Under the pieces are notes generated by a model that had not been told where the DNA came from, did not search any database, and saw only the letters and a program-made list of their open reading frames with translations. This document shows, one piece after another, positions 9,484-18,589 of a stretch of 64,000 nucleotides of DNA. Origin of the DNA: Allobosea sp. (lineage in GTDB: Bacteria; Pseudomonadota; Alphaproteobacteria; Rhizobiales; Beijerinckiaceae); assembly GCF_030695125.1 (NCBI RefSeq), contig NZ_JAUYTP010000029.1:496001-560000 (forward strand), in the 5' to 3' direction. Position numbers and translations under genes: made by a program. Position 1 is the stretch's first letter, and every line of letters begins with the position of its first letter.

Positions 9484-10965
9484 TTATTCGGCCACGATCT
9501 TGTAGCGCTGTCCGGGCGTGAGCGCGCCCCCGCGCTCGAGGCCGTTGAGGACCGTGAACAGCTCCTGCGCCCGCTCCTGCTCGGACATCCGCGCGGCCAT
9601 CGTCGCCGCAGTGTCGCCGGCAGCGGCGGACACGACCCGGACCGTCATCGGCCTGACCGTCTGCGCCTCCTCGGCGCTCAGCACCCGAAAGCTCGCCAGA
9701 AGCGCCCGCATCGGCCGCTCGGGATCGCCGCTGCCCTTGGCCGCCAGGATGAAGCGGTAGACCCGGTTGCCGGCCTGCACCGCCGCCAGCCGGAAGGTCC
9801 AGTCCGTGCCCTTGCCCAGCGCGATCACGCCGGGCTGGCCGGCGACATCGAGCGGCTCGATCGCCGTCGTTTCGACCCCATCGATCCAGCCGGCCGCGAC
9901 ATAGGATTGCAGCGTCTGGTCAGGCTTCAGCGTGACGGAATCGAAGCGCAGCGCCTGCGCGCCGCCGGCGCCGATGCCGATCACCATGTCGCGCGCCGCC
10001 TCGAGCCCGAACCCCTCCGGCGCGGTAAAGCCGATGCGCAGCGCGCTGTTCAGATAGCGCCGCCCGCGCACGACGCCGTCGCGCGGGTCGTCGCCATAGG
10101 CGATGCCGTCGATCGCCGAAAGCCAGCGCCCGGCATCGCGCTCGCCGATGCCGGGCGCACCGATCTGGCGCGCGGCGGCGGTGACGGCAGCGATACGCTC
10201 GGGCGTCTGCGGATGGCTCGACAGCATGTCGAGCCGCTTGTCGTCGGCACTCTGGTTCTGGCCGCTGCTGCGGAAGGCGGTGTTGCGCCCGAGCGCGGCG
10301 AGGAAGCGCCCGGCACCATAGGGATCGTAGCCTGCGCGCGCGATGTTGCTGACGCTGATCTGGTCGGCGGTCAGCTCCTGCTGCCGCGAGAACCGCGCCA
10401 GCGAGAGCTTCGAGCCGGCCTGCACCGCCGCCCCCTGCGCCGGGTCCTTGAGCACCTGCGAGACGACCTGGCTGACCAGCGCCGATTCCAGCTCGCGCTC
10501 GGCCCGCTCGACGGCGTGCTGGGCCGTGACATGCGCGATCTCATGGGCGAGCACGGAGGCGATCTCGGCGGTGTCGTTGGCCAGCGCCAGAAGCCCGCGC
10601 GTGACATAAAGCCGGCCATTGGGCAGCGCAAACGCGTTCACCGCCGGTGAATTCAGAATGGTGATCTCATAGGCGCCGATCTGGCCCTCGCCCGCCTTGG
10701 CCAGCCGCTGCACCACCTCGTCGAGCACGGCGCGCGCCCGCGGCGCCCGATACTCGCCGCCAAAGGCCGCGAGCAGGCGCTGGTGCTCGCTCTCGGAGGC
10801 GCGCTGGAGCGTGCTGACGCGCGGCGCGATCTCGCCGTCGGACGCAGCCTGCGGCGGCAGCAGCACGCTCTGGTCGCCGGCGCATCCGAGCAGCAGCAGC
10901 GCCGGCAGCGCGAGCGCGGCCAGCCTGGCCCGGAGCCAACATTCATGTCGCCAGAACGCCAGCAT
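9484..10965 (-). CDS. M48-family metalloprotease, outer-membrane/periplasmic lipoprotein (BepA/LoiP-like)
   Basis: The protein has 493 residues. A lipobox (ALLLLGC, Cys28) follows a hydrophobic signal. The zinc motif HEIAH is at 141-145, with the downstream Glu expected near ELTADQISVSNIARAGYDP. This is the periplasmic protease-chaperone family that degrades misassembled outer-membrane proteins. The C-terminal part (about 310-493) includes a domain ending in GDTAATMAARMSEQERAQEL...RYKIVAE, which resembles a LysM-like module seen at the end of some alphaproteobacterial homologues. Its start lies 4 nt after the stop of the upstream nuclease-like gene, so the two are co-transcribed. Confidence 0.88.
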   Translation of the reverse strand: MLAFWRHECWLRARLAALALPALLLLGCAGDQSVLLPPQAASDGEIAPRVSTLQRASESEHQRLLAAFGGEYRAPRARAVLDEVVQRLAKAGEGQIGAYEITILNSPAVNAFALPNGRLYVTRGLLALANDTAEIASVLAHEIAHVTAQHAVERAERELESALVSQVVSQVLKDPAQGAAVQAGSKLSLARFSRQQELTADQISVSNIARAGYDPYGAGRFLAALGRNTAFRSSGQNQSADDKRLDMLSSHPQTPERIAAVTAAARQIGAPGIGERDAGRWLSAIDGIAYGDDPRDGVVRGRRYLNSALRIGFTAPEGFGLEAARDMVIGIGAGGAQALRFDSVTLKPDQTLQSYVAAGWIDGVETTAIEPLDVAGQPGVIALGKGTDWTFRLAAVQAGNRVYRFILAAKGSGDPERPMRALLASFRVLSAEEAQTVRPMTVRVVSAAAGDTAATMAARMSEQERAQELFTVLNGLERGGALTPGQRYKIVAE

Positions 10966-10969
10966 TCCG

Positions 10970-11770
10970 TCAGTCGATCAGTTCCAGGGCGGCCACCGCG
11001 GTCACATCCAGCAACAGGCCGTCGCGTCCCGACAGGATGCCTTGCGCGCGCAACCGTTTACCGCCGAGCCCGCTCGCGGTCCAGCCGGCATCCTGCAACT
11101 GTCGCCACACAGCCTTCGACAGCACGATCGATGCGGCCTCCCCACGCCGGCGAGAGAAGTTCAGATAGGTGCGTTGCGCCCGCTCGCCCACCGAAGCGAC
11201 GCGGCCCGTCACGAAGACGAGGCGGCCTTCCTGCGCCTTCAGCGCGGCAAGATCATGGCTGTCGATGGCCTCGCCGGCCGCGCCCGCGGCACCAGCCGGG
11301 AGCGGCGCGGCAGCCGGCGTCGGCCGCCGTCGCGGCGCGGCGCTGGCCGCGACCATGCCTCCATCGCAACGGGCCGGCCGCGCCTCCGGCAGGGGCACGC
11401 CAGCCCCTTCCCGCAACAATGCGTCGGCGAGGTTGCGCGGGCTGCCACTGTCAGCCGTCTCGTAAAGCCGGACGGGAAGGCGACCCCAGCGATCGGCCTC
11501 GCCCAGCACGACGAGCGCCAGATCGCGCCCGCGCCACCCGCCGATCGCACGGGCGAAGCGAGCCGCTTCCGCCTCATCCTGGCGCGGTGCGAGCCCGACC
11601 AGCCGCACCGGGCGCCCATCCGCGAGAACCGGATCGCCCGCATCGTTCAGCCCCGCCAGGCGAACCACCGGGCTGTCGGGCGCCAGCTGCGAGCAGACAT
11701 CGTCCGCCCGTACTGCGCCGCACAGCAGCGGCCCGAGGAGGAAAGCAGCAAGAAGAGGCTTCACCGGCAT
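10970..11770 (-). CDS. Exported staphylococcal-nuclease-fold/OB-fold protein
   Basis: The protein has 266 residues with an N-terminal signal peptide (MPVKPLLAAFLLGPLLCGAVRA). Residues about 45-110 look like a thermonuclease core (DGRPVRLVGLAP, EADRWGRLPVRLYE, then ADALLREGAGVPLP), where the Arg of VRLVG and the Arg of DRWGR match two catalytic positions. The usual acidic partner after GxDAPE is not obvious, so activity is doubtful. After a Pro/Ala linker the second half (about 175-265) resembles another OB-type domain (GRLVFVTGRVASVGE..RTYLNFS). It lies 4 nt upstream of the M48 gene; the pairing suggests an envelope role. Confidence 0.65.
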   Translation of the reverse strand: MPVKPLLAAFLLGPLLCGAVRADDVCSQLAPDSPVVRLAGLNDAGDPVLADGRPVRLVGLAPRQDEAEAARFARAIGGWRGRDLALVVLGEADRWGRLPVRLYETADSGSPRNLADALLREGAGVPLPEARPARCDGGMVAASAAPRRRPTPAAAPLPAGAAGAAGEAIDSHDLAALKAQEGRLVFVTGRVASVGERAQRTYLNFSRRRGEAASIVLSKAVWRQLQDAGWTASGLGGKRLRAQGILSGRDGLLLDVTAVAALELID

Positions 11771-11798
11771 GGCGATTATGCTACACGGTTTGGCGCGC

Positions 11799-11875
<77 letters not shown>

Positions 11876-11957
11876 GCTCTCCGCTCAAAGGTCCGGCAGG
11901 GCGCGGATGAAACAGTCGGGCCTCTGGCAGTAATCTCCGGCGCAGACACCGGCTCCG

Positions 11958-12701
11958 TCAGCGCGGCAACTTGACGAGATTGAGATAGGTCGGGTCGAAC
12001 TGCGAGAAGGCCGCCAGCCCTTCGAAATCGAGGATGGTGACGACGCTGCCCTTCCACGAGACGAAACCGGTCGCTCGCAGATCCTGCAATGTCCGGTTGA
12101 CATGCACCAGCGAGAACCCCAGCGCATCCGCCAGTTCGCTCTGGGCGACGGGGAAGGTGAAGCGCCCACCCTCGGCGAGCCGGGCGGCATCGAGGCGCAG
12201 GTAAAGCTCGCAGATCAGATGGCCGAGATGGGCGCTCGCCGACCGGCGCCCGCTGGACGTGATCCAGGCCCGCTGGATCGCCCCGTCGATGACCGTCGAC
12301 AGCCAGAACATCCGCCCGAGATGCGACGAGCACGCCATGACTCGCAGCAATTCGCGATGCGGCACATAGGCAGCCTCGCAATCTGTCAGGGCGACGACGC
12401 TGTGATCCATGATCTTCAGCAGCAGCGCATGCAGGTCGACGAAATCGCCCGGCACGTGCAGCGCTGTGATCTGCCGCTTGCCGTCGGCCAGAACGACCTC
12501 GCGGGCGGTAAAGCCTGACAGCACGAGGCAGCTCTCTACGGGCTGCGAGTGCTGGGAAACAAGCTCCTCGCCCTTGCGCAGGACCCGCCTGCGCCTCGCC
12601 AACCCCTCGATGAGGGCGACCTCCTCGGCGCTGATGGCGTCGCGCAGCGAGAGCGAGGTGACGAGAGGCTGCAGTGTCGCAGTCGTACTGGTATGAACCA
12701 T
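11958..12701 (-). CDS. Crp/Fnr-family transcriptional regulator
   Basis: The protein has 247 residues. A cyclic-nucleotide-binding-like beta barrel (about 25-130, with VPGDFVDLHALLL) is followed by the dimer helix and a winged helix (QSELADALGFSLVHVNRTLQDLRATGFVSW, about 190-225). The N-terminal part lacks an Fnr-type iron-sulfur Cys cluster, so an oxygen sensor of that type is unlikely. This resembles the large group of orphan rhizobial Crp/Fnr proteins. It is encoded downstream of the RND permease gene with a 60-bp gap, on the same strand. Confidence 0.88.
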   Translation of the reverse strand: MVHTSTTATLQPLVTSLSLRDAISAEEVALIEGLARRRRVLRKGEELVSQHSQPVESCLVLSGFTAREVVLADGKRQITALHVPGDFVDLHALLLKIMDHSVVALTDCEAAYVPHRELLRVMACSSHLGRMFWLSTVIDGAIQRAWITSSGRRSASAHLGHLICELYLRLDAARLAEGGRFTFPVAQSELADALGFSLVHVNRTLQDLRATGFVSWKGSVVTILDFEGLAAFSQFDPTYLNLVKLPR

Positions 12702-12761
12702 GCAGCAATCAACGCCGTGCGCCTGGCATCGTTCCCGCTCGACAACCGGCGGGGCACGGGG

Positions 12762-15700
12762 TCAGTGAGGCAGGACGGCCTGCTGTGGCCGGGCGACCAG
12801 CGGGCTATCTGGCGCACCGCCCCGCAGGCGGTTCTCCAGCCGCTGCAGCACGACGAAGAGCGAGGGGACCACCACGACCGTCAGCAGCGTCGAGCCGATC
12901 ATGCCGGTGAGCGTGGCGAAGCCGATCGATTTCTGGGCGTTGGCGCCGGCGCCGCTCGCCAGCACCAGCGGCACCAGCCCGAGGATGAAGGCGAGCGAGG
13001 TCATGATGATCGGCCGCAGCCGCAGCCGGGCGGCCTCGATCGCCGCCTCCGCCAGCGGCATCGCCTGCTTGCGATGCAGGTCGCGGGCAAAGCCGACGAT
13101 CAGGATCGCGTTTTTGGCCGAGAGCGCGATCAACAGGACGAGCCCGATCTGGGTGTAGAGATTGCTGGAGAGGCCGAGCGCCAGCATCGCGCCGGCCGTG
13201 CCCAGCAGCGCCAGCGGCACCGATAGGATGATCCCGAGCGGCGCGATCCAGCTCTCATACTGGCCGGCGAGCACCAGATAGACCAGGAGCAGGCTCAGGC
13301 CGTAGACGAGGTAGACTTGCCCGCCGAGCTCCTTCTCCTGATAGGACAGGGCCGACCATTCGAAGCCCGTCCCCGCCGGCAGGATCTTGCGGGCGATCCC
13401 CTCCAGTACGGAAAGCCCCTCCCCCGAGCTGACGTTGCGATTGGGCGCGCCGATCAGCGTCGCCGCCGGGTAGAGATTGTGGAAGCTGATCAGGGACGGG
13501 CCGATACCGGGCTTGATGTCGGCGATGGCGCCGAGCGGCACCATTTCGCCGGTCCTGGACCGCAGCTTCAGCGTCCGCAGGCCCTCGGGCTCCATGCGCG
13601 CATCGGCCTGCGCCTGGACATAGACCTGGAACACCCGTCCCGCCTTGGCGAACTGGCCGACATAGGCCGAGCCGACATAGGCGCCCAGCGCATCGGTGGC
13701 TGCGCCGAACGAGACGCCCAGCGCCTCGGCCTTGGTGCGGTCGATCGTGAGTTCGACCTGCGGCGCCTGGGCGCTGAAGGTGTTGCGCGCCGCCTGGAAC
13801 AGGTTCTGCGCCCGGGCCTGCTCGGCGATCGCGTCGGCCAGGCGCTGCAGCTTGGCGTAATCGAAGCTGCCGTCGCGCAGTTCGACCTTCATGGTGAAGC
13901 CAGAGGCATTGCCGATGCCCTGGATCGGCGGCGGCGGCAGCACCAGCGCCGCACCGTCCTCGAGATCGGCCATCGCCCGGTTGAGCGCGCCGTAGAGGCC
14001 GAGCAGATCCTCGCCCTTCTTGCGCGCCTTCCAGTCGGTCAGCATCACATAGGCGACGCCGGCGTTGGCGAGGCTGGCATTGTCGTTGAGCGCCGACAGG
14101 CCGGCAATGGCGATGACCTTGTCGACGCCCGGCACGGCCTGCGCCCGCTTGGTGACGTCGTCGAGCGCGGCCGTCGTGCGCGAAAGCGAGGCACCGTCGG
14201 GCAGTTGCACCGAGACCAGCATGTAGCCCTGGTCCTCGACCGGCAGGAAGGAGGTCGGGATCCGGCTCAGCGCATAGACGGAGGCCCCAACGAGCAGCAG
14301 TGTCACCGTGAAGACCGCCGCGCTGCGGGCGACCAGCCGGCGCACCAGCCCGACATAGGCGCGCTCGCAGGCGCCATAGCCGCGCTCGAACAGCCGGAAG
14401 ATCCACGCCCGCTGCGCGACCGGCTTGGGCCGCCGCAGCCAGAGCGCGCATTGCGCCGGCTTGAGCGTGACCGCGTTGACGGCGCTGATCAGGGCGGTTG
14501 CGGCGATGACGAGGGCAAATTGCTGGTAGATCTCGCCGCTCAGCCCCGGCAGGAAAGCGGCGGGCAGGAACACCGCCATCAGCACGAGCGTGATGCCCAT
14601 GATCGGGCCGATCAGCTCCTGCATCGCCAGCACGGTGGCGTCATGCGGGCTCAGGCCGCGCTCCATATGGTGGGTCGCGCCCTCGACGACGACGATCGCA
14701 TCGTCGACGACGATGCCGATGGCCAGCACGACCGCCAGCAGCGTCGAGATATTCACAGTGAAGCCCAGCGCCGCCATCGCCGCGAAGGCGCCGATGATCG
14801 TCACCGGCACGGTGGTCGCCGGAACCAGCGTGGCGCGCCAGTCCTGCAGGAAGATCAGGATCACCAGCAGCACGAGCACCGCCGCCTCGATCAGCGTCTT
14901 GTAGACGGCGCCGAGCGCAGCCTCGACGAAGCGGGTGGTGTCGAAGGGCACGCTCCAGCCCATGCCCGGCGGGAAGCGCGTGGAAAGCGCGGTCATCCTC
15001 GCGCCGACCTCGCGGGCAACCTCCAGCGCATTGGCCTCGGGCAGCTGGAAGATCGCAAGCCCCGCCGCCGGCTGGCCGTTGAGCCGAAAATCCTGGCCAT
15101 AGGCTTGCGCGCCGAGCTCGACCCGGGCGACGTCGCGCAGGCGCGTGATGCGGTTACCGTCGGCCTTGACGATAATGGCCTCGAACGCCTCGACCTCGTC
15201 GAGCCGGCCGGGCGCCAGCAGCGTGGTCTGGAAGGCCTGGTCGCCTGCGGTGGGCGCCATGCCGAGCTGGCCCGACGCGACCGAGCGGTTTTGCTGGTTG
15301 ACTGCGTTGACGATGTCGGCCGGGAGCAGGCCGCGCATCTGCATCTTCTGCGGATCGAGCCAGATCCGCATCGCGTACTGCCCGGCCCCGAAGACGTTGA
15401 CGGCGCCGACACCTGGCAGCCGCGCGATCTCGTCGAGCAGGTTCAGCGTCGCGAAGTTCGACAGAAACAGGCTGTCATGCCCCGCCCGGTCGGAGGTCAG
15501 CGCGACGATCTGCAGGATCGCGGTCGAGCGCTTGTTGGTCTGCACCCCTTGCGTCTGCACCACCGAGGGCAATTGCGGCAGGGCGGCGGCAACCCGGTTC
15601 TGCACCAGGATCTGCGCCTTGTCGGCGTCGGTGCCGATCCGGAAGGTCACGGTCAGCGTGTAGAGGCCGTCGCTGGTGCTGGTCGAGGACATGTAGATCA

Positions 15701-15923
15701 TGTCCTCGACGCCGTTGACCTTCTGCTCCAGCGGCAGCGCGACCTCGCGCGCGATCACCGCCGCGCTCGCACCGGGGTAGCGCGCCGTGACCTGCACGGT
15801 CGGCGGCACAACATTGGGATATTGCGAGACCGGCAGGCGCAGCAGCGCCACCAGCCCGAGGATCACCGTCAGCACGGCGATAACATTGGCCAGAACCGGC
15901 CGCTCGATGAAGAAGCGAGCCAT
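12762..15923 (-). CDS. RND multidrug efflux permease (HAE1 family, MexF/AcrB-like)
   Basis: The protein has 1053 residues, the normal length of the family. It begins MARFFIERPVLANVIAVLTV with the first membrane helix. Conserved blocks include PNVVPPTVQVTARYPGA, LPLEQKVNGVEDMIYMSSTS, GAGQYAMRIWLDP and the TM4 proton-relay segment LAIGIVVDDAIVVVEG with the paired Asp residues. The two large periplasmic loops follow in order. Its ATG overlaps the adaptor stop codon by 1 nt (TGATG), so translation is coupled. The sequence is closest to the MexF/BpeF type by inspection. No outer-membrane TolC partner is encoded next to it. Confidence 0.95.
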   Translation of the reverse strand: MARFFIERPVLANVIAVLTVILGLVALLRLPVSQYPNVVPPTVQVTARYPGASAAVIAREVALPLEQKVNGVEDMIYMSSTSTSDGLYTLTVTFRIGTDADKAQILVQNRVAAALPQLPSVVQTQGVQTNKRSTAILQIVALTSDRAGHDSLFLSNFATLNLLDEIARLPGVGAVNVFGAGQYAMRIWLDPQKMQMRGLLPADIVNAVNQQNRSVASGQLGMAPTAGDQAFQTTLLAPGRLDEVEAFEAIIVKADGNRITRLRDVARVELGAQAYGQDFRLNGQPAAGLAIFQLPEANALEVAREVGARMTALSTRFPPGMGWSVPFDTTRFVEAALGAVYKTLIEAAVLVLLVILIFLQDWRATLVPATTVPVTIIGAFAAMAALGFTVNISTLLAVVLAIGIVVDDAIVVVEGATHHMERGLSPHDATVLAMQELIGPIMGITLVLMAVFLPAAFLPGLSGEIYQQFALVIAATALISAVNAVTLKPAQCALWLRRPKPVAQRAWIFRLFERGYGACERAYVGLVRRLVARSAAVFTVTLLLVGASVYALSRIPTSFLPVEDQGYMLVSVQLPDGASLSRTTAALDDVTKRAQAVPGVDKVIAIAGLSALNDNASLANAGVAYVMLTDWKARKKGEDLLGLYGALNRAMADLEDGAALVLPPPPIQGIGNASGFTMKVELRDGSFDYAKLQRLADAIAEQARAQNLFQAARNTFSAQAPQVELTIDRTKAEALGVSFGAATDALGAYVGSAYVGQFAKAGRVFQVYVQAQADARMEPEGLRTLKLRSRTGEMVPLGAIADIKPGIGPSLISFHNLYPAATLIGAPNRNVSSGEGLSVLEGIARKILPAGTGFEWSALSYQEKELGGQVYLVYGLSLLLVYLVLAGQYESWIAPLGIILSVPLALLGTAGAMLALGLSSNLYTQIGLVLLIALSAKNAILIVGFARDLHRKQAMPLAEAAIEAARLRLRPIIMTSLAFILGLVPLVLASGAGANAQKSIGFATLTGMIGSTLLTVVVVPSLFVVLQRLENRLRGGAPDSPLVARPQQAVLPH

Positions 15924-17077
15924 CAGCGGGCCGCCTTCGCGACCGCGGCGACCGGCCTGACCCGGCTGCCGGGAATGGCGTTCTGCATCAGCCCGACGAC
16001 GACGCGATCGCTCGCGCTGAGGCCGCTGCGGATGACGCGCAAGCCGCCCTCGCTGGTCTCACCGGTCTCGACCGCCCGCTGCTCGACGATGTCGTCGGCG
16101 CCGACCACCAGCAGATAGCGGCCGGTCTGGCTGGCACCCAGCGCCGCCTCGGGTACGAGCAGCGAGGGCACATCCTTCTGCAGCGGCAGCCTGACCCGCA
16201 CGAACAGCCCCGGCAGCAGCACGCCTTGCGGGTTGGGCACAGCCGCCCGCACCGACAGCGTGCCGCTGGCCATGTCGAGTTCCGGCGCGACATAATCGAG
16301 CTGACCGGCATGCGGATAGCCGGAATCGGTCTCGAGGCCGATCTCCACGGGGATGCTGCCGAGCCCGGCCAGGGTCAGGCCGCGCTGGCGCATCGCCTCG
16401 CGGATGCGCAGCACGGTCTGCTCGTCGAGCGAGAACCGCACCTTGATCGGGTCGCTCTGGACGATCGAGGCCAGCAGCGTCGGCCCGCCGACGCCGACCA
16501 GCGCGCCCTGATCGATAAGATGGGCGGAGACGACGCCATCGAAGGGCGCCTTCACCTCGGTATAGGCGAGGTTGAGCCGCGCCTGCGCGGCTTGCGCGGC
16601 GGCCTGCTCGCGGGCGGCGGCGGTCGAATCGCGCTTGCCGAGTGCGCTGTCGAGCGCCGCTTCCGAAGCCGCCTGCCGGCTGGCGAGCTGCTTCTGGCGC
16701 ACGAGATCGGCCTCGGCCTGGACCAAGAGCGCCTTTTGCTGCGCCTCGGCGGCTTCCGCCAGCTCCAGGCTGAGGCGGTAATTGTCGGGCTCGATGACGA
16801 AGAGCACGTCGCCCTGCTTCACCGATGCGCCGTCGCGATAGCGGATATCCGTGAGCGTGCCCTGGACGCGGGCGACGAGATCGACCCGCTTGGCTGCGGC
16901 CGTCTGTCCGGTCAGTTCGAGATAGCGGGTTACCGGGCGGGCGAGCGGGGGCGCGACCCGGACTTCCGCGGGCGGAAGCGCCGGCGGCGCGGACTTCTCG
17001 TTGCAGCCGAGCAGCGCCAATCCGAGAACCATCGGCATGATGCGCAGGCCGATGCGTGGAGCCCCTTGTACCATCAC
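15923..17077 (-). CDS. RND efflux periplasmic adaptor (MexE/AcrA-like lipoprotein)
   Basis: The protein has 384 residues with a lipobox (LALLGC) after a short signal, then TARVxG-type barrel and lipoyl segments (RVDLVARVQGTLTDIRYRDGASVKQGDVLFVIEP), an alpha-hairpin rich in Gln/Ala (about 100-155), and the second lipoyl half (YTEVKAPFDGVVSAHLIDQGALV). The membrane-proximal domain ends with VVVGLMQNAIPGSRVRPV. It bridges the permease and an outer-membrane channel. It overlaps the upstream hydrolase gene by 4 nt and the permease by 1 nt, giving a tight three-gene operon. Confidence 0.94.
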   Translation of the reverse strand: MMVQGAPRIGLRIMPMVLGLALLGCNEKSAPPALPPAEVRVAPPLARPVTRYLELTGQTAAAKRVDLVARVQGTLTDIRYRDGASVKQGDVLFVIEPDNYRLSLELAEAAEAQQKALLVQAEADLVRQKQLASRQAASEAALDSALGKRDSTAAAREQAAAQAAQARLNLAYTEVKAPFDGVVSAHLIDQGALVGVGGPTLLASIVQSDPIKVRFSLDEQTVLRIREAMRQRGLTLAGLGSIPVEIGLETDSGYPHAGQLDYVAPELDMASGTLSVRAAVPNPQGVLLPGLFVRVRLPLQKDVPSLLVPEAALGASQTGRYLLVVGADDIVEQRAVETGETSEGGLRVIRSGLSASDRVVVGLMQNAIPGSRVRPVAAVAKAAR

Positions 17078-18204
17078 GGCGCTCCTCCTGCCGCCCCGCC
17101 CGGAACGAGCGCGCTGCCCAGGAGCGTGACCGAGCGCCCCAAAGTCTCGATGCCCTCGCTTAGGCTCTGCCCGCCTTGGCGCGAGGGCGCACCGCTGGTG
17201 ATCGCCCGGCCGATGGCGGCGATCGTCGAGCCGTCCCCGAACGCCTTGTTGTGGTTGCGCCCCACGCCGCCTGCGACCGCCGACAGATCATGGGCTACGA
17301 TCCCAAGTCCGCGGAATTGGTCGAGATCGGTGTTCTCGCCGGCGCGGATCTTGCCCCCGAACAGCCGGCGCGACAGGCCCAGCGCGTAATCGTCCTTGGA
17401 GGCGTAGAGCACGATGCGCGAGGTCAGCGGTCGCAGCCGCGCGATCTGGGTGCGGAACACGTCCATGTCGACATCGGGCGCGGCCAGCACGATCGTCCCC
17501 AGCCGCGCCAACGTTTTGTCGTCCCTGGCGATGGCGAGCTGGCGCAGCGTCTCCATCGTCAGCCAGTTGCCCATCGAATGGGCGAAGATGTCGATGCCCG
17601 CGATGTTCGGGTCGCGGGCGAGCCGCGCCAGCAGATCGGCCAGCGCATCGCGGCTGAAATTGGCCGAGTCCTTGTCGTAGCCATAATCGGCGAGCCCGCC
17701 CCGCGAGGGCCAGCTGAACAGGATCGGTAGGCCCTGATAGCCGGTGTCGTCGACGATCTGGCCAAGACGCATCACCGCCTCGTCAAACTGCGTGTTGTAG
17801 CCGTGGGTGAACACCAGCGCCCGGCGCCTGGCGGTGCCGGCCGCCCTCGTCGCGGCTACAAACCCCGCCGCGTCGAGATCGCGCGCCGAGACCAGCGCGA
17901 TGTGTCTGGCGGGGTCGGGCCGCTCGGCATCGGTGGGCACCGAGCCGGGTTCGCGGCCCGGCGGCAACGACAGGGTCAGGCTGGCATAGCGGACGGTGTC
18001 GCCGCGCTCGCCCGAGAAGAGATAGCCCGGCGGCTCCGCAGTCGGCCCGCGGGTGGTCACCGCCAGCAGCGTGCGGGTCGGCGTGCCCAAGCCGGGCTCC
18101 GCCACCGGCACCAGCAGGCCGCGACTGGGGCCGGCGCAGCCACCGGCGGTCAGGGCGAAGAGCCCTGCTGCCAGCAGCGCCCTGCAGCCGGTTGGACAAC
18201 GCAT
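17074..18204 (-). CDS. Lipoprotein alpha/beta hydrolase (DUF900 type)
   Basis: The protein has 376 residues with a lipobox (TAGGC, about residue 23). The hydrolase core shows RRRALVFTHGYNTQFDEAVMRLGQI, the strand ILFSWPSRG and the nucleophile elbow FAHSMGNWL (Ser), typical of the DUF900 group. The catalytic role is therefore likely, but the substrate is unknown. Its stop overlaps the start of the RND adaptor by 4 nt, so it is the first gene of the efflux operon. This linkage suggests an accessory envelope role or a linked detoxification step rather than a random neighbour. Confidence 0.8.
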   Translation of the reverse strand: MRCPTGCRALLAAGLFALTAGGCAGPSRGLLVPVAEPGLGTPTRTLLAVTTRGPTAEPPGYLFSGERGDTVRYASLTLSLPPGREPGSVPTDAERPDPARHIALVSARDLDAAGFVAATRAAGTARRRALVFTHGYNTQFDEAVMRLGQIVDDTGYQGLPILFSWPSRGGLADYGYDKDSANFSRDALADLLARLARDPNIAGIDIFAHSMGNWLTMETLRQLAIARDDKTLARLGTIVLAAPDVDMDVFRTQIARLRPLTSRIVLYASKDDYALGLSRRLFGGKIRAGENTDLDQFRGLGIVAHDLSAVAGGVGRNHNKAFGDGSTIAAIGRAITSGAPSRQGGQSLSEGIETLGRSVTLLGSALVPGGAAGGAP

Positions 18205-18255
18205 CGGAACGACCTCTCTCGGAACTTCCAGCGGGGCGGCGAAGCTGGCCGTCGC

Positions 18256-18483
18256 TCAACCGCCGCGCGCCTCGACGACCTTGCGGCAGTCGCCTGAGAG
18301 CTTCGCCTTGTTGTCCTTCAGGCAGGCGTTCATCGGCTGCGGCTGGCCGATGAAGGAGGCGCAGAGCTTCTGCGCGTCCGAGCGGCAGGCCAGCTGTTCG
18401 GCGCGCGTCGGTCCCGACTGGGCTCCGGCAAAGGAGGTGCCCGCGAGCAGCAGCGCGCCGGCAAGCAAGAACGAGGACTTCAT
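18256..18483 (-). CDS. Small exported Cys-rich repeat protein
   Basis: The protein has 75 residues. The start at 18483 is chosen because the signal peptide (MKSSFLLAGALLLAGTSFAGAQ) begins there. The mature part carries four Cys (ACRSDAQKLCASF...NACLKDNKAKLSGDCRKVVE) in the C-x7-C...C-x10-C pattern of the Cys-rich (GLG1-like) repeat family, seen in small periplasmic proteins of Hyphomicrobiales. Function is unknown. A CCAT-N4-ATGG dyad 88 bp upstream links it to the two-component system nearby. Confidence 0.75.
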   Translation of the reverse strand: MKSSFLLAGALLLAGTSFAGAQSGPTRAEQLACRSDAQKLCASFIGQPQPMNACLKDNKAKLSGDCRKVVEARGG

Positions 18484-18570
18484 GGGTCGGGCCTTTCGGT
18501 TGAATGGCGCCCTGCGATGACAGGGCCGGCAAGCCTGGAGACCATGGCCGCAGCCGCGCCCCGGGCCCAT

Positions 18571-18584
18571 GCCATGTTCATGGG
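18571..18584. promoter_or_regulatory. CCAT-GTTC-ATGG dyad upstream of the Cys-rich gene
   Basis: GCCATGTTCATGGG matches 9 of 10 arm positions of CCCAT-N4-ATGGG. An extra half site CATGGG follows at 18591. Two further copies occur at 20627 and 23725, each in an upstream region. Confidence 0.55.
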
Positions 18585-18589
18585 ATCGA

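Noticed and set aside
13317..16118. A 933-codon plus-strand frame opposite the RND genes
   Set aside because: Shadow of the permease and adaptor genes; no recognisable domain and biased composition.
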